Part shown: positions 39,378-49,666 of the stretch, piece after piece
Numbering within the stretch: position 1 is the first letter of the stretch
Layout of the letters: every line of letters starts with the position of its first letter
Assembly (NCBI GenBank): GCA_021292165.1
Contig: JAHFWL010001018.1
Span: forward strand, 1 to 64,000
DNA length: 64,000 nucleotides
Source of the DNA: Shinisaurus crocodilurus
Taxonomy: Eukaryota > Chordata > Lepidosauria > Squamata > Shinisauridae
Direction: 5' to 3'
Program-made: the position numbers and the translations under genes
The notes under the pieces: generated by a model
Database searches by the model: none
Seen by the model: the letters and a program-made list of their open reading frames with translations, nothing else
Told to the model about the DNA's origin: nothing

Positions 39378-39435
39378 GAAGAAGAAGAAGAAGAAGAAGA
39401 AGAAGAAGAAGAAGAAGAAGAAGAAGAAGAAGAAG
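39378..39435 (+). repeat. (GAA)n microsatellite
   Basis: About 19 GAA units, pure purine on +. It gives spurious poly-Arg (+) and poly-Leu (-) frames. Uninterrupted GAA tracts of this kind can form triplex DNA. Confidence 0.95.
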
Positions 39436-39561
39436 AGAGGACTGCAATGTATTGCAGTCTCTCCAGCAGAAAAAATACCAGGGTGGGGGAATTTTCAAGT
39501 GGTGGCTGCATAAAAATCCATGATCAAAAATAAAAGAAAAAAGAACTGATACCTACCTGGC

Positions 39562-40185
39562 ACTGACTCCTCTGCACTGATGTATTCTGCAGCATTAATT
39601 GTATGAAGGTCATCAGCAAATAGATCTTCGGATGCCTTGACAACACCCCACACTGGAGCGTTTACAGGCCCGTGGTGGTACGTACTATCTTTATACTGCT
39701 AGGGACTCTTTTTGGACGAATTGCGGCATCTCCTAGAAGAATACTGTGTAACCGAGCAAAGTAGGGACAGGTGGCTGTATTGTTTCCAAATGTTGCATTG
39801 TGGGTGACCGCTCCCTGATACTCCAGCCTCATACAATGAATGAATATTTATTACGGCCATTGACCAGAACCAGCAAAAACATTATAACAGGAAAACAATC
39901 CATGATACAAACATAGCTACTGTACACCAACATACATCTGAAGTGTATAAAATTCGTAATTTTATATCAGCCTCATACACATTGTTTTGGAGTGGCATTC
40001 AACCACTGAACGGCTGTGACAATGGCTAACCATTTCATGAGCCACAAGCTTGAAAGAGTCAATACTGCAGTGACTCAAACAAAGTTGTTCCTGGATTTTC
40101 TGCTCCCCCCAAATATCAAGGAGATCAAAAATTTCTTGGCGTCTCCAAGAGACTCCTCTGCCCTTGGTTACCGCAGACGTTCTTC
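39562..40185 (-). pseudogene. Harbinger Myb/SANT-like DNA-binding protein
   Basis: Read from about 40165 leftward: 'WRRQEIFDLLDIWGEQKIQEQL', 'FKLVAHEMVSHCHSRSVVECHSKTMCMRLEYQG' (a Myb/SANT trihelix fold), then after an inserted LINE fragment 'THNATFGNNTATCPYFARLHSILLGDAAIRPKRVP'. The exon ends at a good donor (CCAG|GTAGGT) near 39561. Harbinger elements carry a DDE transposase and a Myb-type protein needed for nuclear import and end binding. Here the two are convergent. A stop and at least one shift occur after 'RTTTGL', so it is a pseudogene. Confidence 0.78.
39833..39968 (-). mobile_element. LINE 3' end inserted in the Myb exon
   Basis: The segment begins 'atgaatgaatatttattacgg' and is flanked by the 12-bp direct repeat CAGCCTCATACA (about 39826-39837 and 39964-39975). 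Without it the Myb reading is continuous. The long TSD and the (TTCA)-like tail on the minus strand indicate target-primed LINE insertion. The tail resembles that of the LINE at 60966-62776. Confidence 0.8.
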
Positions 40186-40600
40186 ACACCTGTAGCAATT
40201 TGAAAGACGTTCTCAACTACAGAAACCCATATATTGAGGATTTTGTCATGGCCTTTGGCTAGTACAATAAACTTAAACACTGAACTTTTCTGACGGAGGC
40301 CTTCTTTTCTCTAATAGCATATATTGAGGCAGAAATCAGTACTACCACACCCATCAATCACCACCTGCACACTGGTTGCTATGTGTTGTTCTAAACAATC
40401 ACGTGACTGTGCCAGAACTAAACGTCCCTGTGCAGATTCGCAGTACGGCCATTCATGTTAACTGTGGCAATATGCTACCCACAAAACAATAGTAATAACC
40501 TGAGGAATAGGTGGGAGGAAAAAGCCAGGGAATTCTGTGGTAACAAATGGTCCCCACAGCACCCTTCCGGGAATCGCATATAGCGTGGAAAAGCAACCAA
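40186..40600. other. Right flank of Harbinger, end not resolved
   Basis: It probably includes the promoter or 5' exon of the Myb-type gene and the right terminus of the Harbinger, but no terminal inverted repeat could be paired with the left side. No other feature was seen. Confidence 0.4.
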
Positions 40601-41424
40601 ATATACTCGAATATAAGCCGAGTTTTTCAGCACATTTTTTGTGCTGGAAAATGCCCCCCATGGCTTATACTCGAGTCAGCGTCTGGAGCGAGTGAGTCTT
40701 CAGTAGCTGACTCACAAATCACCTCCCCGCTCCCTGCTCGCTGAGTCACGAACAGCAAAATCTTTGCTTGAAGTTGAAGCTCGCTTGAGAGATAGCTGCC
40801 AGAAACTCAAGCTTTTGTCTCTTAATTGGTGGTACATCTACATAAACTTTCTTCTTCTAACTCCAACTTGAGGAAAACCAAAACCTCTATGCACTTATGC
40901 TAATCCTACTAACAAACACCAGGATTTGTAATGCTAATTTAACGGCCTCTGCCTCTCTGGCTACTAGATTGAAAGGCTAGCTAGATTGAAAATATAGACT
41001 TACCGGTACATTCCTACATTTTACTGAAGCTGAAGCTCTGTTTGGACATACAGATGATGAGGAGGAGAACTCCAGTTTTGAAGGATTTTAGCTCTTGTGT
41101 TTTAGCTTGGTTGCTGATTGAGCTAAGGTTGTTGTACTTTTAAAGTTACGGTATTTTTGATACCATATTGTTTTTGTTGACCCCCTTTTCCACTTACAGA
41201 GCTAGTCTACTATTTTTCTTTGAAATAAATATTCAAAAACATTTAACCTACTGATGCCTCAATTAATGTAATTTTATTGGTATCTATCTTTATTTTTTAA
41301 ATTTACCAGTAGCTGCTGCATTTCCCACCCTAAGCTTATACTTGAGTCAATAAGTTTTCCCAGTTTTTTGTGGTAAAATTAGGTGCCTCGGCTTATATTC
41401 GGGTCGGCTTATACTCGAGTATAT
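40601..41424. mobile_element. Mariner-like element ('ATACTCGAATATAAGCCGAG')
   Basis: The left end ATATACTCGAATATAAGCCG and the right end CGGCTTATACTCGAGTATAT are inverted repeats with TA at both borders. An internal hairpin 'cagcacattttttgtgctg' is at 40628-40647. No transposase frame survives over 824 bp. The ends resemble a Tc1/mariner group common in amniotes. Confidence 0.75.
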
Positions 41425-42255
41425 ACGTATTCCATCTCCCTCTTCTTCGTGGGATATGTTCCTATGCAGGAACGCAGGAACTGCAAGGGGGAAATTTTAT
41501 TTTGGATGAAACAGTATTTAAAAAAATAATTTTCACTTGACCCATTACATGCCTGTGCATTATCCATATTAACTTAAAGTCCGCCTGCTGGACCAACACT
41601 GGAATGCCAGACAAGAGGAAAAGTCACATGCTTACCTGCTCAGGAATTATGTAGTGGCAAGTTTATTTTTCTTTGCCACTGCCAAGGGGTGCAGAAAATT
41701 AGTAATAACAAAAAAATTAAAAATTGAGACAAACACTGGCAACCGCCACTGAATCAAACAGGTAAAAATGGCAGTGGCCTCTCTTCACTACCTCATGGAG
41801 CCACACCCTAACGCCACACCCTAACGCCAAACAGATATCCCCCACCCCTCCAAAATAACTGGCCATCTCCACTTCTGAAACTTTGGGCCACTTCTCAGGA
41901 CAGGCAATTACAGCGCAAGCTGAGGACACACGTGAGCACATACTCCACAAGTGAATCACAATAAGGAGAAAAATTGGTGTGGTAGAAACAGAATACGGAC
42001 AGCGTCGAGTGCAGCAGCAGTAATCCAGGCGATACAGTAACAGAAAAATCCCTTGGTGCGGCTCTCTCACCTCTTGCTTAGAAATGAGTATCTACATCTT
42101 CAGGTGGTTCATTTCCCAGGCATGGCTTCACTTCTTCACCTGTACCTCAGGCGCCCTAAAGAGACTGTTCTTTTAAAAGATTCCACCCATTCTCCCCTTC
42201 AAGATGGAATGTCTTCCCAAAACTTCCACACGAGGGCATCTTTCCATATTTTACT
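41425..42255. other. Unassigned region
   Basis: No gene was recognised. A minus-strand frame at 41717-42070 (117 codons) is Cys-rich and hydrophobic in its first half but has no motif. A short direct repeat 'acaccctaacgcc' is at 41804-41829. Confidence 0.35.
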
Positions 42256-42258
42256 TAG

Positions 42259-42511
42259 AATCATAGAATCATAGAATCATAGAAAAGTAGAGTTGGAAGG
42301 GGCCTACAAGGCCATCGAGTCCAACCCCCTGCTCAATGCAGGAATCCACGTCAAAGCATCCCTGACAGATGTCTGTCCAGCTGCACCTTGAATGCCTCCA
42401 GAGTGGGAGAGCCCACCACCTCCCTAGGTAGTTGATTCCATTGTCTTATTGCTCTGACAGTCAGGAAATTTTTCCTGATGTTTAGGTGGAATCTGGGTTC
42501 CTGTAACTTCA
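42259..42511 (-). mobile_element. CR1 3' end
   Basis: The (ATTCTATG)n tail on the minus strand is at 42259-42283, followed by the CR1 3' UTR and the last coding block ([13 protein letters not shown]). It is about 250 bp long, strongly 5'-truncated, and very close in sequence to the 3' end of the CR1 at 28290-31020. Confidence 0.92.
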
Positions 42512-42574
42512 TACCAAGAAGGGATAGGACCTTCTCAGTAGTGGCCCCTCATTGTGTAACTCTGTTTCAATGGA

Positions 42575-42956
42575 TGTCTGTGACTTACTTAGGGGCCTGG
42601 TCCAGCCAAGGCACCTCACTTCTGATTCGAGGATACTCAGGATGAAGCAAAACCACTTGTGTGAAAGATAACAAACAGTTTACTGAATACATATAGTGAT
42701 AGAATATGGATGCAGATTATCAATAAAGAAGCAAAAGAAAGCTTAGTTAAACTCCCCTTATCTGTGGCTGTATTGATTCCCTGAATAGGCCAGGGGATGC
42801 TCTGGGCCTCCAAAGTTGCCTGGGTGAGTGACCTGTCAATTCCTCTCCCAAGCCGAGAACAAAAGACAACGCCTCTTGCCATGGATTTTATAAAGTTCCG
42901 CGCTCCTCCTGTTTCAGAGGCTGTCAGTAAGCTACACAAGCCCCTGTCCTGAGACA
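42575..42956 (-). mobile_element. Possible solo LTR
   Basis: On the minus strand it starts TGTCTCAGGACAGGGGC, has a TATA-like TTTATAAAATCC (about 42885-42897) and ends TTACTTAGTCACAGACA-like sequence, consistent with TG...CA. A polyadenylation-like signal lies about 90 bp from the end. No TSD was found, so this is tentative. Confidence 0.35.
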
Positions 42957-43159
42957 CAGCGGTGGTGGGTGAAGCTGCTTCAGTAAAGCAACCATTTTTG
43001 GTTCTCATAGTAAAACCAGCCCTTATTGAAGAAAATACTTTCAAGGCAATTATCTCTGGTGCTCTTCCTAACAAGCTGAAGGCTATAAGGCCCTGGCAAG
43101 GCTCCAAGAAACTATCCTGGCTTTTGGATGCTGTGAAAGTTCACTACACTACCTGTTGA

Positions 43160-43468
43160 ACCTGAATAACCTCCTCGCCGCATTCTTCCGGAAGAGCCCA
43201 TCCAACTCCAACACAGACACTTTGGGACCCATGGTTACATACAGGCCTTCAAGCGGGCCCTAAAGACTTACATTTTCACTCTGGCCTACAATTGAACTAG
43301 TTTATTGGGTAGTAGCATTGTGTAGATGGTGCTAGCTGGTTTGAATTGTAACATTTTATTTTATTCTTAATGTTTTATTGTGTTTTATGGTTTTAATCGT
43401 GTACACTGCTTTGGGAATGGGAAGGTTTTCCTTACGAGGCGCCTATAAATCATTAAAATAAATAAAAA
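43160..43468 (+). repeat. L2-type LINE 3' end
   Basis: 'aagcgggccctaaagacttacat' (the 'RALKTYIF' C-terminal motif of L2 proteins) is followed by an AT-rich 3' UTR and 'actgctttgggaatggg...cgcctataaatcattaaaataaataaa', the usual L2 ending. No open frame remains. Confidence 0.65.
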
Positions 43469-43531
43469 TCCCTCCAGAGCCCACTTTGTCGCCAAAGTCT
43501 TTGATTTGCTCTCTGCCCCCTTCCTGCTCTT

Positions 43532-43697
43532 CAGGGCCGGTGCTACCATTAGGCCAACTAGGCAGCTGCCTAGGGCGCAGGGCTAAAGGGGGCGCCAGAA
43601 ACACCTTGGGGGGAAAAATACAGCGCTCAAGTGGGAAGGGGGGGGCGCTAAATATCTGATCTTGCCTAGGGCACCAAACTGCCTTGCACCGGTCCTG
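43532..43697. mobile_element. hAT MITE ('CAGGGCCGGTGC' family), short copy
   Basis: The 166-bp element starts CAGGGCCGGTGCTACC and ends CTTGCACCGGTCCTG, with exact TSD CTGCTCTT at 43524-43531 and 43698-43705. The internal inverted words 'ggcagctgcctagggcgc' and 'gcctagggcaccaaactgcc' match the 16015 and 34883 copies without their GC array. Confidence 0.92.
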
Positions 43698-43705
43698 CTG
43701 CTCTT

Positions 43706-43820
43706 CCAAGCTAGGCAGAGGAACAGCCCGTTGAAAGCGAATGCCCGGCAGGTGGCAGCCACGATACTGACCACCAGGGAACTGCGCAGTGGGGCCCGCA
43801 GGGTGATGATGAAGACAGAG
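43706..43820 (-). other. Possible host or retrocopy exon fragment
   Basis: The minus-strand frame reads through about 40 residues with the character of a membrane helix pair ('ASVFIITLRAPLRSS', 'LVVSIVAATCRAFAF', 'NGLFLCLAWKSS'). Composition and codon third positions (GC-rich) differ from the surroundings. The small hAT and a 'GGTTCGCAC' foldback (43820-43899) sit at both borders. I do not recognise the family. It may be a broken host gene piece or chance. Confidence 0.25.
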
Positions 43821-43899
43821 GCCAGGTTCGCACGATCTCGAAGGGAAAAGAAACCACGGTGGCTTGCTTCCCCTCTTCACGGCATTCGAACCTGGTGAC
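43820..43899. repeat. Small foldback with 'CCAGGTTCG' ends
   Basis: CCAGGTTCGCACGATC is mirrored by CGGCATTCGAACCTGG over 80 bp, with a central 'accacggtgg' palindrome. The ends resemble those at 12139-12590. Confidence 0.6.
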
Positions 43900-44129
43900 A
43901 GTGGCTGGCTAGGGGTTGTTTTCACACCACCGTGTGAAACCCATGTTTTTCTAGGGGGGAAAACGCCAAAGTAGAGTTGGAGAAACAAGTGGCTGGAACC
44001 CTGAACAGAACCATTCCAGACGGCAACATTTTGTTGTAAGGCCCCACTTGTACAACGTTCATTCAAATCCTGCAGTCCCATTTCTCCTTTTACAGAACAG
44101 CCCCGCTTCCTTGCTTAAACTGAAAATAT

Positions 44130-44470
44130 GTGGATTATTTATTTATTTACACGTCTGCATGCCACTCTTTATTACCAAATCGCAGGGTGATGTACAAAAT
44201 TTTATTAAAACAACAATTGAACTAAAATACAAAGATAAAAAACAAAACAAAAAACTCTAATGAGCTAGGTAAGGTATTAAAATCAGCAATGCCGGGGCAA
44301 GCAGATGACTTTTTAAAAGGCACAGAAACTCCATCAAGGCTGGTGCGTGTTGCACTGCATGGGGGAGAGAATTCCAAAGGTGGGGTGCCACAACTGAAAA
44401 GGCCCTTTCCCTGGTTGCTGCCAGATGTACACGTGGAGGCGACAGAACAACCAGCAGGCCCTGATCTGTA
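44130..44470 (-). repeat. L2-type LINE 3' region, reverse
   Basis: The 'attatttatttatttacacg' start on + is the reversed tail. Further in, 'gagaattccaaaggtggggtgcc' and 'gaaaaggccctttccctgg' are the L2-associated block also seen, diverged, at 24370-24440. Confidence 0.5.
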
Positions 44471-44499
44471 GATCTCTGTGAACAGGCAGATTAATATGG

Positions 44500-45014
44500 G
44501 AGAAGGTGCTCCTGTCCTGTATTATCTCCTGTCATTCTTTTGGGATTTCATTTTCCTGTGTTTCTGCAAGCATTATTTACTTAGTGTACTCCACTAGGCG
44601 GCAGGCTGCTAAAGCCTAAACTGTTAAAGAGCATATTGGGTGTCTGGAGATTAGTACAAGTCATAGATAGCACAGCACCACCCTGAGCTCCTGTTTACTT
44701 TCAATCAGGCTTCAATCCTGGAACACAAAAGTGAGTATATTTCGACTTCCAGGTCAGAAGATGCAGCTTCTCAGCCTGAACCCCAGCACTTTAAGAAAAT
44801 CAAGGACTATGGGTGTGCTTCCTTCAGCTCCTGTAATCAAGTTCTGCTCTGAAGTATCCTTATATAGATCCAGTCCTGGAGAATTTTTCTGGTCACTGCT
44901 GCACTGTGATAGAAAAAGCTGCATCTTATTAAATTCTCCCTTGTATGCAACTTTTAAAGGTGCAGGAGACATCTCTTGGCATGGAGCTGGTGACAAAAAT
45001 CTCTTCTGCATTTC
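44500..45014. other. Unassigned region
   Basis: No gene or repeat recognised. An imperfect hairpin between 44750-44800 and 44910-44945 ('agaagatgcagcttc' / 'gaaaaagctgcatc') is the only structure noted. Confidence 0.35.
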
Positions 45015-45213
45015 AATTTATTTATTTATTTATTATATTTATACCCCACCTTTTTTTCCTGAAAGGGACCCAAGGTGGCTTACATAATCCTCCTCCTCTC
45101 CATTTTATCCTCACAACAACCCTGTGAGGTAGGTTAGGCTGAGAGTCAGTCATTGGCCCAAAGTCACCCGCACCCAGTGAGTTTCATGGCCGAGCGGGGA
45201 CTAGAACCCTCCA
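45015..45213 (-). mobile_element. Sauria-type SINE, 5'-truncated
   Basis: The reverse of the 33938-34173 element: (TTTA)n tail first, then the 'ttgttgtgagg' body and the 'ggccatgaaactcactggg' part. It breaks off just after the B-box-like 'ttctagtccccgc'. Confidence 0.85.
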
Positions 45214-45215
45214 TT

Positions 45216-45815
45216 GGCAGCAGCGAGATCTTCCCTTGAAATGTGCAGTCTCGCTTTGTCTGGACCATGGCAGGGAGAGAAGGCTTTCCCCTCCCCATCC
45301 CATCAGTCCTGGAGCTGCTCAGGCTTCCTGGTGGCTGTTACTTTCACAACAGAAGAACATGCACACGAATGGCATTCACACCATTAATGTATTGTCTAGT
45401 TTGGCCCTAAGTCTTACATTGTATGGGCCACCCTTTTCAGAATTTTTATAACAGAGGGGAGGTAATTTAAAATAAACACAATTTAGCTAATCAAATCAGT
45501 CAAAATTGATTGAAAGGCTGTGAGTGCTGGTGTTTTCTCAGAACATTTCATTTGACATTTAATCACATTTGTTAGCAAAAGTAATGAAATCAACATGGAC
45601 CAGTTAATTAAAATTTGTTTACTCTCTGAAATGTGTGGGTCTCTAATTGGAAAAAAAAAGCCATGGGTATTGAAGGTAGCAGTAAAGTTTAATCAGAATC
45701 TGAATCATAGATTAATAGAGATATGCCCCTGGATCGTTGCAAGAAATCCAGCACTAGCAGATGAGAGAGTGAACAGAGCGAACAAATCCCCTTTAGATGA
45801 CTGTCCAGCCTCTGC
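45216..45815. other. Unassigned region
   Basis: AT-rich sequence with no recognised gene, repeat boundary or motif. Confidence 0.4.
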
Positions 45816-45817
45816 TT

Positions 45818-46320
45818 AGAATCATAGAATCATAGAAAAGTAGAGTTGGAAGGGGCCTACATTACAAGGCCATCGAGTCCAACTCCCTGCTCAGTGCAGG
45901 AATCCAGCTTGAAGATGTCTGGTGAGGGAGAGGCAACCATCCCTCTCTGGGTAATGAGTTCCATTGTCGAACTGCTCTTACTGTTAAGACGTTTTTTCCT
46001 AATGTTCAACCAGAATCTACCCTCCTGTAACTTAAGCCCATTACATCTAGTCCTGCCCATTGGGGTGGCAGCAGAGAACAAGTTTCTGCCCTCTTCTGGC
46101 TCCCTGATGGCCCTTCAGGAATTTGAAGAGTGCTATCATGTGTCCCAGTCCCTTCAGCCTTCTCTTCCCCAGGCTCAACAGATTCAGTTGCTTCAACCGT
46201 TCCTCATAGGACTTGTTTTCCAAACCACGGATCATCTTCATTGCCGCCCTCTGAAACCGTTCCAATTTGTCTACATCTTTCTTAAATTGCAGCACCCAGG
46301 ACTGGACACATGCTTGGCCT
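45818..46320 (-). pseudogene. Older CR1-family LINE 3' fragment
   Basis: It has the same (ATTCTATG) tail and C-terminal coding block as the young CR1, but is diverged: 'KDVDKLERFQRAAMKMIRGLENKSYEERLKQL' at 46200-46290, a frameshift near 46060, and 'GLKLQEGRFWLNIRKKRL' at about 45990-46050. Differences from 28290-31020 indicate a distinct, older CR1 subfamily. Confidence 0.85.
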
Positions 46321-46622
46321 AGTAATTTTTTTTTTCAGTACATGAACTGAGTTCACAGAAAAATCCACTCCTGGTTTTCCCAAAGGTTTCTTCATTCAGC
46401 AACCTGATGTAGGAAGACCTGGGAGCCTTTTGTTTCTGCAATTGTTAAACAACTGGGAGCCAGAACTCTTGACAATCTAATAACATGAATCACAGCAGAG
46501 ATATACCTACATCCCAACCTACCTTCTGCCTAAGTCTGATCTAAGCAGTTGGGTAGATTGATATTGGCAGAGACGACTCTTATTAAGGTATAGAGATATA
46601 GATATACATAAATATAGTAGGT

Positions 46623-46791
46623 ACCATATTTTTCCATCTATAAGATGCCCCCATGTATAAGACGCCCCCCACAGGGCAGTTTCGCAACCGCACGGTTCTC
46701 ACCTCGGCTTACTTCCGTGTATAAGACGACCCTCAATTTTTAGTCTAACAATTTTAGGAAAAAGTATAGTCTTATACATGGAAAAATAGTG
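46623..46791. mobile_element. Mariner-like MITE ('TTTTTCCAT.TATAAGA')
   Basis: CCATATTTTTCCATCTATAAG at the left and the near-complement CTTATACATGGAAAAATAGTG at the right bound about 170 bp. Inside, 'tgtataagacg' recurs. It fits a Tc1/mariner non-autonomous element. The TA borders are blurred by surrounding TA repeats. Confidence 0.65.
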
Positions 46792-47028
46792 TATATATAT
46801 AAATATATCCCACTCCTAGAAAGTTTATGGCCTTACGTGATAAAACTAGCACTATTAAGCTCAGCAAGTAAGGTGATCACATTTAGGAGGAAAGGTCTGG
46901 AGGACATCTGCATATACTCTGTGCTCAAAATGCACCATGGTATCATAAATTCCACACCGAGAAAAGTGGTATCCTGTATGAATGACATGGTTTGCTTGTG
47001 ATCTGCATGAATGACATTCACTGGGTTC

Positions 47029-48288
47029 ATACGACATGACAACCCATCATGGGTTGTTACCCACAATGGGTTATCATGTCGTGCAAACCTGGACATCTGA
47101 AGACTCAGCTGGGCCAATGTTCTGGGGGCGGGGCACCTGCTGCCAAAGTGCAGCAGGTATCAACCTTGGACATTGCCTCAAAGAGGCTGCAAACAGTTTT
47201 TTCACCTTTCCTTTGGTTTCTCTTGACAGCTGTCAAAAGGTGAGCTGTCAAGGGACAGCAAAGGCACGAGTGATCTTTGCTCACAAAAAGGGGGTGGTGT
47301 GATTTACACCCCCTTTGAAGTGAGATCCTCTTCCTTTTCTTTTTTGTCCTCCTCAAAGTGGTGCACATTTTGCACTTTTTCCAAGACTCCAGCTGCTTGG
47401 GAAAGTGCAAAAGTATACTCATGCCCTTTTTCTGAGGAAAAGGAGTTTTGACAGCTAGCTGTCAAAGCTCTGGGTCCCCTTTAAAGGGGGTCTTTGACAG
47501 GGTAATCAGTGTTTCTTGACAGGGACATATACAGCCATATGTCTCTGACAAAGAACAAATGCCAAATGTGCACAACCCTGAGGACTGTCATGGCAAAAAA
47601 AAAAAAAAGAAGAAGAAAGAAAAGGGTGAGGATCTTGCCACGAAGGGGGTGTAAATCACACCACCCTCTTTTCACAAGCAAAGATCACTCACACATTTTC
47701 TTTCCCTGGACAGCTCACCTTTTGACAGCTGTCAGGAGATACCAAAGGAAAGAAAAATCCTATTTGGAACCTCTTTGGGGCAATGGCCAGGGTTGGTACC
47801 TACCGCACTTTGCAACAGAACCTCCGCAGTTATGCAAATGTGGCTAAAGAAAGAAAGAAAGCACTTATTTGTGCACATTGCATGTGCAATTAAAAAAAAA
47901 TGGTCTGCCAATCACTGGCAGCCCCTCCAAGGTGCTGCTGCTTGGGCACTTTGAAGGGGCTGTCAGTGGCTGTCAAAACAGGGATTGCGAAAGCTGGCTG
48001 TCAAGTTGACTTTTGCGATCTCGGGGGGGGGGGGGGAAGGGTAAAGGGCAAAAAAGCCATGGTGAGCCAAAAATGGCTCATAATCTTGACAGGGATGGGG
48101 AGATAAGTTGGTTCTCTCTGGCAGTGTCTCCTGGGATACCCACAGGAGGACCAAGGGGAAAGGAGGGGGCAAACAACCCACAGTGAGCCCTATTGTCCGT
48201 CGGGCACACTGTGGGTTGTTCGCAGAACAACCAACCCAGCATGGCTTATTGCCAGGGTGGGTTGGCGTGGCGTGTGAACACACCCATT
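47029..48288. mobile_element. 1.26-kb DNA element with long internal foldback
   Basis: The ends TGGGTTCATACGACATGACA and GGCGTGTGAACACACCCA are related inverted repeats. Just inside the left end is a 65-bp hairpin (47029-47094), and inside the right end a hairpin AACCCACAGTGAGCCC / GGCACACTGTGGGTT (48175-48220). Between them lies the foldback described separately. The right half matches 22788-23147. No transposase frame is present. The superfamily is unassigned. Confidence 0.6.
47145..47815. repeat. About 670-bp foldback, arms about 250 bp
   Basis: The left arm (about 47145-47400) and right arm (about 47550-47815) are diverged reverse complements. Shared markers are 'aaagtgc.gcaggta.caacc', 'tttgacagctgtca', 'agcaaagatcact' and 'ggggtgtaaatcacacca'. 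The arms differ by small indels, so this foldback is older than the palindromic MITEs. Confidence 0.8.
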
Positions 48289-48289
48289 G

Positions 48290-49064
48290 TTTGCTTCTGT
48301 TGCATAGTGTATTCTGCTTCTGTTAAGGGGATCTGCCAAGAACTGTGCAAAGGCACTGAAGCCCCCCCAGCCTGTCTTCTGGGAATATTGCTCTGTCTCC
48401 CCTCCCAGTGTGTGAGATTCCACCAGGCATGCTCCACATCCTTTCAAATGTATCTTTGCAGCCTTAGGCCTGCCTCCAATGTCCTTTCTCCTCTGGGAAT
48501 GCCTGGTAATCCCAAATGTGTGACTTGGGGTCCCCCAGCTCAACTGTGCTTCATTGGCTTGTGGTGTGACGATATCATGTCCCTCTTTTTGAATTACTGG
48601 ATGGTACCAGGGACACACATCCTCGCAGAAGCTCAGATTCTCATGCTACTGAGTTCTCTGCCCAATACCAATTACTCTATTGGTATTTTGGAACATGCAG
48701 AGTCACAGTGAACATTCCTGACGCAACCAGGATGTTGTGCTGTGCTGAACAATTCACTTGACTCACAGAGCCTGTCATAAAGTGACTGCCCAGAACAGAA
48801 GGCATCATCTGTTGCTATTAAGACATCATTCAGAGAGAGCACGTCCTTTGTGGGACGTGGGGAGCTCTGTCCTTTGAGCATCGCGTTTTGCTTAGATCAG
48901 CATCATGAGGCATGAGTGGGTATGTTTTTTCCTGTCAATATACATCAAGCAACAAAAGCATTGTGTATGGAGAATCAATGTGCCTCCTGCAATCTGCTGC
49001 GCCCTAGAGGGAGAATAAGTTCCTAACAGCATGTGTATTTCTTTAGTGTGAGATCCTGGAGGCA
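48290..49064. other. Unassigned region
   Basis: A mostly open but motif-free + frame spans 48193-48711. No LINE, SINE or gene signature was recognised. Confidence 0.35.
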
Positions 49065-49072
49065 CCTCTATT

Positions 49073-49658
49073 CAGGGATGGGGACTCGGACTCGAGGACT
49101 CGACTCGTGAGTCGGACTGAGTCCCCCCTCTGACTCGACTCGGACTCAAGTCCCAATATTTTTAATGGGACTCGAGACTCGACTCGGGACTCGAGACCAA
49201 GGACTCTTCAACATCCCTGGGCTGTGCCAGAAGGAGTGGAGAGGAGCGTGATTGCCGGCGAAGAGCGCATGGAAGCGAGGTGCGCCGCTGCTCGGCCACT
49301 ATGGACGGCTACCAGGAGTGCAGCCCCAACAGTGTGTCAAGATTTATTTTGATTGATGTGTTGCGTACTTGGGAGAGGCAGAAGAAGGACCAAAATCAGT
49401 TGCAGAGTTTTGAAATAAAAAGGTGCACTTGTGCCTAGAATGTATTTAAGCCACACATCTGAAGTAGCCTTATTTTGTTGGGAAAAACCCCCATTGATTT
49501 TAATAGGGACTCGTGGAGTCAGCTTTGGGAGTGACTCATGACTCGTGACTCGTGAGTCACCGTTTTGGACCAAGGACTCGGACTCGGACTTGAGACTCGG
49601 GTCCAAAGACTCGTGACTCGACTCGTGACTCGAGACCAAGGACTCTTCAACATCCCTG
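49073..49658. mobile_element. 'GACTCG' hAT element, copy 2
   Basis: The 586-bp copy starts CAGGGATGGGGACTCGG and ends CTTCAACATCCCTG, with exact TSD CCTCTATT at 49065-49072 and 49659-49666. The interior keeps 'cagttgcagagttttgaaat' (49396-49415), shared with copies 1 and 3, but lacks the 'tgcctctgcctgcctg' block. Confidence 0.93.
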
Positions 49659-49666
49659 CCTCTATT

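Noticed and set aside
39244..39523. Poly-Arg and poly-Leu proteins
   Set aside because: Produced by the (GAA)n microsatellite on opposite strands.
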